In this document: piece by piece, positions 31,770 through 40,206 of the stretch
How the letters are laid out: each line of letters begins with the position of its first letter
Numbering within the stretch: the stretch's first letter is position 1
NCBI GenBank assembly: GCA_944386985.1
Contig: CALXDD010000027.1
Location: 1-40,206, forward strand
Length of the DNA: 40,206 bases
DNA from: an uncultured Oscillospiraceae bacterium
Lineage (GTDB): Bacteria > Bacillota > Clostridia > Oscillospirales > Oscillospiraceae
Reading direction: 5' to 3'
Made by a program: the position numbers and the translations under genes
Notes under the pieces: model-generated
What the model saw: only the letters and a program-made list of their open reading frames with translations
Told to the model about the DNA's origin: nothing
Database searches by the model: none

Positions 31770-33259
31770 GGAAGAGCGAAATTTTATTTGAGGCCATCAC
31801 CAATCTGCGGGACGACCTCATTGAGGCGGCCCAGACCCACCGGTTCACCAAAAAGAGCACAAACAAAAGCATTGCCCTGAAGCGGTGGATGCCTCTGGCC
31901 GCCGGACTGGCGGTGGTGATCGGCCTGTGGGCTTTGCTTGCCTCCGGCGGTCTCCGGATGGGCGGTATGTCCAGCGATACGGCCTCCGGCGGCGACAGCG
32001 GAGACAGCGGCGGAAGCGCCCAGGAAAACGGGACCGCCGCCGACGGCGCCGCACCGGAGGAAGAGCCCGCCTTCTCCGATACTGCCGGGCCCATCCTGTC
32101 CCTGACCCTTCAGGAGCAGAACGATGCCATTTCTGCCCAGCGGCAGGTGACCCTGGACTTCTCCGGTTACGGAGAGAACGACGACTTCTGGGAGGATCGC
32201 TACCGCATCGGCGTCACGGATCACTATACCCTCACCAACACCTCCGACACGGACCAGACCGTCACCCTTCTCTATCCAGTGGCGGGAGACCTGGGGGAGC
32301 TGGACACCCCGGAGATCACCGTGAACGGCCAGACAGTGGAGACTGTCCCTGTGGTGGGCAGCGACGCCGGGTTTGACCGGGATGCGGACTATCTGGATTG
32401 GACGGCGCTGCTGGAGGACGAAAGCTATCTGGCCGACGCCCTGGACAGTCCGGAGGACCTCAGCGGCGTGGAAGTAATTGTCTATACGGTGTCGGATCAG
32501 CAGGGCCCGGCAGGGGAGGACGCCGCCACGCTGGCCCTGGAGTTCTCCTATGATCCGGCGGAGACCACGGTGATGCAGTATGGCTTCAACGGTATGAGCC
32601 GCGGAGAAGGCGGCACTGTGCAATATTCCGGCTCCGGCTTTGTGGATGGGAACAGCGAAAATTGGTATCTGATCGTGCTGGGGAAGGACATTCAGAATCC
32701 TCAGCTTCAGGGCTATGAGGACGGCGGCTGCGACGCCGGTGAGGAGCTTAGTACGGTGACCGGCACTTTTACCCGCCGGGAGAATACCCTGGAGGAGATC
32801 CTCCGCACCGTGACAGAGGACTACTGGCAGAAGCGGTCGGCCCAGGGGGGACGGAGCAGTATCCAGGTGCCCTATGAGGCATTCTACGCCGCCGTGGCCG
32901 ACAGCGTTTTAGAGGATACCATGTACCTGCCTCTGCTGGAGGAGTTCCTCTTCGCCCAGGGGTGGCAGGCGGACCGCGTGGTGTGGTTCTCCGCCCAGGC
33001 AACCATCCCCGCCGGAGGGAGCATCGAAGTGGAGGCCGCCTACACCAAGGCCGCCAGTCTCAACTTCGGCCCGTCGGATATGGATTACAAGGACCTCTGC
33101 GGCTATGAGATCCTGCCCTACGCCGGCAGCAGCCTCACCTTCACCGGCCAGACGGCCCGGGTGGTGAACGGAGAGACTGTGCCCGGGTGGTATGGAAACC
33201 TTACCTTCGGTGACGCGGATCTCACCGCGGAGCGATATGACCTTTACACACACCAGTGA
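31766..33259 (+). CDS. Probable membrane-anchored anti-sigma or sigma-partner protein
   Basis: A 497-residue protein. A short cytoplasmic N-terminus (1-42; EILFEAITNLRDDLIEAAQ) resembles the small sigma-binding segment of ECF partners. One transmembrane helix lies at about 43-61 (WMPLAAGLAVVIGLWALLA). A low-complexity Gly/Ser/Asp-rich linker (about 62-105) leads to a large extracellular domain of about 390 residues that I do not recognise, rich in Asp, Glu and aromatic residues. It contains a DHYTLTNTSDTDQTVTLLYPV beta-sandwich-like stretch. The 4-base overlap with the sigma gene strongly links the two. Anti-sigma function is inferred from position and topology only. Confidence 0.7.
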   Translation: MRKSEILFEAITNLRDDLIEAAQTHRFTKKSTNKSIALKRWMPLAAGLAVVIGLWALLASGGLRMGGMSSDTASGGDSGDSGGSAQENGTAADGAAPEEEPAFSDTAGPILSLTLQEQNDAISAQRQVTLDFSGYGENDDFWEDRYRIGVTDHYTLTNTSDTDQTVTLLYPVAGDLGELDTPEITVNGQTVETVPVVGSDAGFDRDADYLDWTALLEDESYLADALDSPEDLSGVEVIVYTVSDQQGPAGEDAATLALEFSYDPAETTVMQYGFNGMSRGEGGTVQYSGSGFVDGNSENWYLIVLGKDIQNPQLQGYEDGGCDAGEELSTVTGTFTRRENTLEEILRTVTEDYWQKRSAQGGRSSIQVPYEAFYAAVADSVLEDTMYLPLLEEFLFAQGWQADRVVWFSAQATIPAGGSIEVEAAYTKAASLNFGPSDMDYKDLCGYEILPYAGSSLTFTGQTARVVNGETVPGWYGNLTFGDADLTAERYDLYTHQ

Positions 33260-33282
33260 TCCCTCGCCAGAAACAGGAAGGG

Positions 33283-33312
33283 GCCCGTCTCTTGTCAAGA
33301 CGGGCTCTTTCC
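33283..33312 (+). terminator. Terminator of the sigma factor operon
   Basis: GCCCGTCT (33283-33290) pairs with AGACGGGC (33298-33305), then TCTTTCCTTT. Confidence 0.82.
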
Positions 33313-33450
33313 TTTATAATAGGGATGAAAATATGGAGAAATCAAGCGCTTTTGGGCCATGTAAACCGCTGGTTGACAAAAAGAACCCTCCGGTTGGTGG
33401 CCTTTTTTCGGAACACTCTGGTATGCTGACGGCGAAAGGAGATGGAAAAG

Positions 33451-34785
33451 ATGACCATGGGACAGCGCATCGCCCAAAAGAGAAAGGAGCAAAATCTCTC
33501 CCAAGAGGCTCTGGGAGAGACCCTTGGCGTCAGCCGTCAGTCCATCAGCAAGTGGGAGAGCGACAGCTCCCTGCCGGAGATCGAGAAGCTGGTGGCCCTC
33601 AGCAAACTCTTCGGGGTATCCGTGGGGTGGCTGCTGGGTGTGGAGGAGGAGCGGCCTGAGGAGAGCGGCGGCTCAGACGAGCTCACCGAGGAGCAGATGA
33701 AGCTGGTGGAGGAGATCGTGGGCAGGTACATCGCCGCCCAGCCAAAGCCCATGTCCCGCCGGGGAAAGAGAGCAATCAAAGGGGCGGTGGTTGTAGCGGC
33801 CCTCTGCTTCACCATGGGGCTTTTCTGGCTGGCGGGGCAGATGGAGCAGCTGGAGAACCAGTACAGCAGCCTGCAAAATTCCGTAGGGATGATTTCCAGT
33901 TCGGTGGACAGCCAGATCAACAGTATCGGCAGCCGGGTGGAGGAGATCCTGCAGGCCCAGAATAATCTTACTGCGGACTACAGCGTCCAGTGGGCGGATA
34001 TGGATCTTGCCGCCGGTACGGTAACCATTGCCGCCTCCGCTGTGCCCAAGACCTATCGGGAGGGGATGACTGCCCAATTCCTGGCGGAGTGTCAGGGGGA
34101 GGTGCTGACCTTTCCGGCGGAACTTACGGCAGGCCAGACCTTCTCTGCCGAATTTGACTGCCCCTTGGTGAACAGCATTCTGGTGTCGGTGGTGTTTCTG
34201 GACGGGGAGACCCGGGAGACGCAATTGCTCCAGGAGTTCAGTAATCTTTACGATGATACGGTGCCTCCGGCCTGGCTGGATGATACCTGGTGCTTTGACG
34301 AGGCCACCTGGGAGGGCGGCGTGATGACCCAGCCTGAAAATATACTCTTTGTTCACAAGGAGTGGGAGAACCACGGGGGACAGGACCTTTATCCCGATGT
34401 AACACAACTGAAGGTGGGCCTTTTCAAAAACCAGGAATTGGTGGTCTGGGGGAAGGAGATCCCCAAACCTTCCAGCTACCAGGGCAGCGGCTGGGAGAAG
34501 GACCTCTTTTATCAATTCCCTGAAGCTGCGGTTTCCTGTGAAGTTGGGGATATCCTGTGCTATGCGATGGTGGTTACCGACGAGTACGGACGGACAACCG
34601 TCCGGGGCGGAGAGGAGTATGTGGTCACCGGCGCCTCAGGTGAGGACGGTGAGCAGATGGCGCCGGAGGTGAACGAGGACGGCGACTCCCCCTCTGTTCG
34701 GGTGCCGGGTGCGCTGGAGACGACCGGTCAGATCAACTGCTACCGCTATGACGACCCCGCCGACTGGGGTTTGACGGGATATTAA
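33451..34785 (+). CDS. Membrane-anchored XRE-type regulator
   Basis: A 444-residue protein combining a cytoplasmic HTH_3 domain (about 4-58; GQRIAQKRKEQNLSQEALGETLGVSRQSISKWESDSSLPEIEKLVALSKLFGVSVGWLLG) with a linker, one transmembrane helix (about 107-127; AVVVAALCFTMGLFWLAG), a coiled-coil-like stretch (about 128-170) and a large outside domain (about 175-444) of unknown fold. This one-component layout suggests direct coupling of an extracellular signal to DNA binding. The start at 33451 has AAAGGAG 9 bases upstream. The following 57-residue membrane protein is 13 bases downstream. Confidence 0.85.
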   Translation: MTMGQRIAQKRKEQNLSQEALGETLGVSRQSISKWESDSSLPEIEKLVALSKLFGVSVGWLLGVEEERPEESGGSDELTEEQMKLVEEIVGRYIAAQPKPMSRRGKRAIKGAVVVAALCFTMGLFWLAGQMEQLENQYSSLQNSVGMISSSVDSQINSIGSRVEEILQAQNNLTADYSVQWADMDLAAGTVTIAASAVPKTYREGMTAQFLAECQGEVLTFPAELTAGQTFSAEFDCPLVNSILVSVVFLDGETRETQLLQEFSNLYDDTVPPAWLDDTWCFDEATWEGGVMTQPENILFVHKEWENHGGQDLYPDVTQLKVGLFKNQELVVWGKEIPKPSSYQGSGWEKDLFYQFPEAAVSCEVGDILCYAMVVTDEYGRTTVRGGEEYVVTGASGEDGEQMAPEVNEDGDSPSVRVPGALETTGQINCYRYDDPADWGLTGY

Positions 34786-34798
34786 AGGAGGAAAACAG

Positions 34799-34972
34799 AT
34801 GCCGATTTTTGCGTTTTTCATCACCATTCTGGTGGGCTTCTTTGCCGACGGTATCTTCTACAATTGGATAAACTGGCCCGGCGGCGGTGCGGTGTTCGCC
34901 GTTGCCACCATGGGAGCCTTCATCCTCTGGGCCCTCCGGGAGAAGAAGCAGAAGGACGACCCGGAGGAGTAA
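34799..34972 (+). CDS. Small two-helix membrane protein
   Basis: A 57-residue protein. The sequence starts MPIFAFFITILVGFFADGIF, followed by a short WINWPGGG loop, a second hydrophobic stretch (VFAVATMGAFILWAL), and a charged tail REKKQKDDPEE. Both helices are short, making a hairpin. The AAAGGAGG site is 6 bases before the ATG, and the gene follows the membrane XRE regulator by 13 bases, so they are cotranscribed. I recognise no family. It could be a partner or modulator of the regulator (inference). Confidence 0.75.
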   Translation: MPIFAFFITILVGFFADGIFYNWINWPGGGAVFAVATMGAFILWALREKKQKDDPEE

Positions 34973-35004
34973 CTCAGAAAAATTCACAAATCATTCACAG
35001 AAAA

Positions 35005-35031
35005 TTAGCACTCTCGACACGAGAGTGCTAA
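35005..35031 (+). promoter_or_regulatory. CIRCE operator (HrcA-binding site)
   Basis: TTAGCACTC-N9-GAGTGCTAA, the exact CIRCE consensus, at 35005-35013 and 35023-35031. It puts clpB under the HrcA heat-shock repressor. Confidence 0.95.
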
Positions 35032-35039
35032 TTTTCCTC

Positions 35040-35068
35040 TTTACAAGCGCCTCGAACAGGTGTACAAT
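35040..35068 (+). promoter_or_regulatory. Sigma-A promoter of clpB
   Basis: TTTACA at 35040-35045 and TACAAT at 35063-35068 with a 17-base spacer. The CIRCE element ends 8 bases upstream of the -35. Confidence 0.72.
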
Positions 35069-35109
35069 AAGCTGGAAATGAGAGATGAGCCTAAAGGAGG
35101 CGCAACGAT

Positions 35110-37722
<2,613 letters not shown>

Positions 37723-37727
37723 AAAGA

Positions 37728-37761
37728 GCCGCCGCGGAAGGAATTCCGCGGCGGCTTTTTT
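37728..37761 (+). terminator. Terminator of clpB
   Basis: A perfect 12-bp stem, GCCGCCGCGGAA with TTCCGCGGCGGC, and a 4-base loop, then six Ts. Confidence 0.93.
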
Positions 37762-37906
37762 GCCTTGGCAAGCGGGCAGGAATGTTTTGCCGGCGCCCGG
37801 TGTGTCCTGTCAGAGGCACAATATGAATTTATACACTGTTGGGTACTGAGCAATTAGATTTTCTCGCCATTATAGGAACAGCCTTATTTTCTCACCAAGA
37901 AAAAAG

Positions 37907-37935
37907 TTGACTTTTTTGAGATGAACGACTATAAT
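37907..37935 (+). promoter_or_regulatory. Promoter of the MATE exporter operon
   Basis: TTGACT at 37907-37912 and a perfect TATAAT at 37930-37935 with a 17-base spacer. The transcript would carry a leader of about 175 bases before the MATE start at 38117. I see nothing recognisable in 37762-37906. Confidence 0.8.
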
Positions 37936-37976
37936 ATAGAAAAATCCATAAGTAAAAATTGAATTTGATGTGCGCT

Positions 37977-38057
37977 GTGTCCTTGCGGATACGGGGCAGG
38001 CTGTGTAGCATTTGCGTAAGTCCAGGCTTTTTCTGGAGGAGCGCAGATGCTTTTTTT
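37977..38057 (+). promoter_or_regulatory. Attenuator-like leader with internal terminator
   Basis: A first hairpin GTGTCC-TTGC-GGATAC (37977-37992) is followed by a terminator: AGCATTTGCG (38007-38016) pairs with CGCAGATGCT (38042-38051), one G-U pair, enclosing a CCAG/CTGG inner hairpin, then a seven-base T-run ending at 38057. All of this lies between the promoter and the MATE start, so the structure probably controls read-through into the exporter gene. The signal is unknown. Confidence 0.65.
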
Positions 38058-38116
38058 ATTTGTGGAATTTCGTCCATTCCCGGCAGGGAAAAGAAGTTTG
38101 GCAGGAGGAAACAATC

Positions 38117-39535
38117 ATGGATCAGAAATCTAATACTTTTCTGGAGACAGAGCCCATCGGAGCGCTAATGCGGCGATACGCCGTGCCCTGCATTATTTCA
38201 TTGCTGGTGGCGGCGCTTTATAATATTGTGGACCAGATTTTTATTGCCAATGCCTCCTATCTGGGCTCCTACGGCAACGCGGCCAATACGGTGGTGTTTC
38301 CGCTGACTGTGGTGGCTCTGGCCATTGCTGTGATAATCGGCGACGGCTGCTGCGCTTTTGTCAGCATCTCTCTGGGTGCCAATCGGAAGGAGGATGCCCA
38401 CAGGAGCATCGGCAGCGCGGTGCTGCTGTGTGTGGCGGTGAGTATCGTGGTGACAGCGCTCTATTTGGTATTTCAGGAGAAAATCCTCACTCTCTTCGGC
38501 GGCAGAGTCAACCAGGAGACCTTTGTCTGCGCGAAGGAGTATTTCTTTTGGATCACTCTGGGAATCCCCTTTTATATGTTTGGTCAGGCGATGAATCCTA
38601 TCATCCGCTCTGACGGCAGCCCCCGCTTTGCCATGGCGGCCACCTTAGCCGGGGCGGTAGTAAATATGATCCTGGACCCGGTGTTCATCTTCGGCTGCCG
38701 CTGGGGCATGATGGGTGCGGCAGTGGCCACCGTGCTGGGGCAGATTCTGACGGCAGCGCTGTCCATCTGGTATCTCCGGCGGGGAATGAAAGCGGTGAAG
38801 CTGGAGCGAGGCAGCTTTCGCTTTAGCTTGCGCCTCGCCAAAGTCTATCTGCCCCTGGGATTGTGCAGCTTTCTTTCGCAGATCTCTCTGGTGCTGTGCA
38901 TGGCGGCGGTGCAGAATATGATTCTCCGATACGGCGCGGTCGATGAGGTGTTTGGACAGCCTCAGTACGCCCAGATTCCCATGGCGGTGCTGGGGATCGT
39001 GATGAAGTTTTTCCAAATTGTCATTTCCATCGCCGTGGGCATGGCTGCCGGCTGTATTCCCATTGTGGGTTATAACGTGGGCGCCGGACGCCGAGACAGG
39101 GCGGCGGGACTGTTCACCCGGCTGCTGCTGGCGGAGGCGGCGGTGGGCGCGGCAGCTCTGCTGATCGTGGAACTGCTGCCCCGTCAGCTGATCGGAATTT
39201 TCGGCGCTGCCAACGAGAGCGTCCATTACACCCAGTTCGCCGTGCGGTGCTTTCGGATTTACCTCTGCATGATGATTCTGGCTACAGTAAATAAAGCTAC
39301 CTTTATCTACCTCCAGTCTCTGGGCAAGGCCCTGGTATCCACACTGCTGTCCATGGTCCGGGAGGTGGTCTTCGGCGTGGGGTTTGCTCTGGTGCTGCCC
39401 CTTTTCTTCGGCTTGGACGGCGTACTCTACTCCATGCCGGTGTCTGATGTGCTGACTTTTGTGATCTCCGGCATAGTGATTGCCCGTACCTATAAGACCC
39501 TCAGAGAGGAGCCGGGAAAGGAGAAGATACAATGA
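38117..39535 (+). CDS. MATE family efflux transporter
   Basis: A 472-residue polytopic protein of the multidrug and toxin extrusion family, with about 12 hydrophobic segments. The N-terminal GALMRRYAVPCIISLLVAALYNIVDQIFIAN and the GMMGAAVATVLGQ element are typical of bacterial MATE proteins (DinF/MepA-like). It probably exports cationic compounds by Na+ or H+ antiport; the substrate is unknown. The ATG at 38117 has AGGAGGA upstream. It overlaps the downstream kinase-like gene by 4 bases. The leader attenuator suggests inducible expression. Confidence 0.93.
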   Translation: MDQKSNTFLETEPIGALMRRYAVPCIISLLVAALYNIVDQIFIANASYLGSYGNAANTVVFPLTVVALAIAVIIGDGCCAFVSISLGANRKEDAHRSIGSAVLLCVAVSIVVTALYLVFQEKILTLFGGRVNQETFVCAKEYFFWITLGIPFYMFGQAMNPIIRSDGSPRFAMAATLAGAVVNMILDPVFIFGCRWGMMGAAVATVLGQILTAALSIWYLRRGMKAVKLERGSFRFSLRLAKVYLPLGLCSFLSQISLVLCMAAVQNMILRYGAVDEVFGQPQYAQIPMAVLGIVMKFFQIVISIAVGMAAGCIPIVGYNVGAGRRDRAAGLFTRLLLAEAAVGAAALLIVELLPRQLIGIFGAANESVHYTQFAVRCFRIYLCMMILATVNKATFIYLQSLGKALVSTLLSMVREVVFGVGFALVLPLFFGLDGVLYSMPVSDVLTFVISGIVIARTYKTLREEPGKEKIQ

Positions 39536-40119
39536 AAATCCCCATTTTTACGATCAGCAGACAATTTGGAAGCGGCGGCAGAACTGTGGGCAAACGGCTG
39601 GCGGAGCGGCTGGCCATCCCCTGCTACGATCAGGAGTTGATTGAAAAGATCATGGAGGAGAGTGGATTTACCCGGGAATTTGTGGAGCGGAGCGGAGAGC
39701 AGATGCGTTACAGTTCGTGGATTGTTGGTGCCCTGTCGGATCGGGATATCAATGGCCATTCCATCCAGGATGATCTGTGGTCGGCCCAGTTCAGCGTTAT
39801 TACACAGTTAGCGCAGCAGGGGCCCTGTGTTATCGTAGGACGGTGTGGAGACTACATTCTGCGGGAACGGGAGGACTGCCTGCGGATTTTCATTCATGCC
39901 GACATGGCCCATCGGATCCAACGGATTGTGCAGCAGTACGGCCAGAGGCAGGATGCGCCGGAGAAACGGCTGCGGGACAAGGACCAGAGGCGGGAGGCCT
40001 ACTATCAGTTCTACACAGGTCAGAGGTGGGGAGAGGTCAAAAATTATCATCTGACGCTGGATAGTGGAAAGCTGGGAATTGATCGCTGTGTTCAGGTCAT
40101 TTTGTCAGCACTGGGATAA
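39532..40119 (+). CDS. Cytidylate kinase-like family protein
   Basis: A 195-residue P-loop protein of the cytidylate kinase-like family. The N-terminus MKIPIFTISRQFGSGGRTVG is the family's P-loop variant; ISRQFGSGGR is its hallmark. CVIVGRCGDYIL and the later IFIHADMAHRIQRI follow, then DKDQRREAYYQFYTGQRWG, as in this group. These are not classical Cmk, and their substrates are unknown. In Clostridia they often sit next to transport genes. The start overlaps the MATE stop as ATGA, so the two are co-translated. Confidence 0.9.
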   Translation: MKIPIFTISRQFGSGGRTVGKRLAERLAIPCYDQELIEKIMEESGFTREFVERSGEQMRYSSWIVGALSDRDINGHSIQDDLWSAQFSVITQLAQQGPCVIVGRCGDYILREREDCLRIFIHADMAHRIQRIVQQYGQRQDAPEKRLRDKDQRREAYYQFYTGQRWGEVKNYHLTLDSGKLGIDRCVQVILSALG

Positions 40120-40127
40120 GAAAAATC

Positions 40128-40153
40128 AAAACCACCGGCCGTGCCGGTGGTTT
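40128..40153 (+). terminator. Terminator of the MATE operon
   Basis: AAACCACCGGC (40128-40138) pairs with GCCGGTGGTTT (40143-40153). The last 53 bases of the window (40154-40206) contain a 14-bp palindrome GAGCCTATAGGCTC (40185-40198) and nothing else I can support. Confidence 0.82.
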
Positions 40154-40206
40154 GCACAAGCCCCCTTGGGGCATGTCCCGGGCAGAGCCTATAGGCTCAT
40201 CGAACA

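Noticed and set aside
37968-38168. Leader peptide for the MATE attenuator
   Set aside because: The frame has no ribosome site, runs through the terminator without a stop, and overlaps the MATE gene, unlike a classical short leader peptide.
40185-40198. 14-bp palindrome GAGCCTATAGGCTC at the window end
   Set aside because: It is too close to the edge to judge whether it belongs to a terminator, operator or RNA gene.

Overview
The window looks like chromosomal DNA of a high-GC, low-oxygen gut Firmicute, probably Oscillospiraceae in the Flavonifractor / Lawsonibacter / Oscillibacter neighbourhood. The grounds are the strong AGGAGG-type ribosome binding sites, many family types common in that group (DUF4358, DUF3793, DUF2812/PadR, LytTR/DUF3021, C_GCAxxG_C_C), stalk-domain secreted proteins, a SleB-type hydrolase, and a short inverted-repeat element of a kind I associate with these genomes. 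The genus is inference; no marker gene was aligned.

Layout. 1-1.1 kb: 3' end of a 5S rRNA (tail of an rRNA operon), its terminator, and an aromatic-acid-exporter-like membrane protein. 1.2-2.3 kb: secreted stalk-domain protein behind an ECF-type promoter. 2.5-4.7 kb: MoxR AAA ATPase with a His/Cys-rich tail, overlapping a CoxE-like VWA protein. 4.8-12.2 kb: YesM/YesN-type two-component pair followed by a complete BMP-family (nucleoside-type) ABC importer. 12.2-15 kb: PadR-DUF2812 operon divergent from a LytTR-DUF3021 operon. 15-17 kb (minus): threonine aldolase, NimA-like flavoprotein and a small anchored protein. 17.2-19.6 kb: PcrA/UvrD helicase. 19.6-20.6 kb: gene-free stretch rich in palindromes, including a 201-bp MITE-like element. 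20.6-24.7 kb: DUF4358 lipoprotein, MBOAT acyltransferase, DHHW protein, and a second DUF4358 lipoprotein with an Ig-like domain, which looks like a cell-envelope acylation cassette. 24.8-27.8 kb: C_GCAxxG protein, two XRE regulators, a small basic protein, a TIGR04255 protein and a SleB-type stalk protein. 27.9-29.1 kb: DUF3793 and flavodoxin behind paired DtxR-like palindromes. 29.3-30.8 kb: glycerol kinase. 31.2-35 kb: ECF sigma factor with a membrane-anchored partner, then a membrane-anchored XRE regulator with a tiny membrane protein. 35.1-37.7 kb: clpB with a CIRCE operator. 37.9-40.1 kb: MATE exporter with an attenuator-like leader, overlapping a cytidylate-kinase-like gene.

The strongest unexpected signal is regulatory. 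Three separate transcription units encoding exported proteins (1223, 20588 and 23764) carry nearly the same ECF promoter, GGAACYTTTT, then 11-12 bases, then CGTCTAA, at a near-constant distance from the start codon. This ties the stalk-domain protein and the DUF4358/MBOAT/DHHW cassette into one probable envelope-stress regulon. In one case the -35 element lies inside the terminator hairpin of the upstream operon. Other points of interest are the His-rich MoxR tail without a molybdenum-hydroxylase neighbour, the MATE leader terminator, the paired GTTAG-N6-CTAAC operators, and the MITE whose two ends keep hairpin geometry with different sequence.
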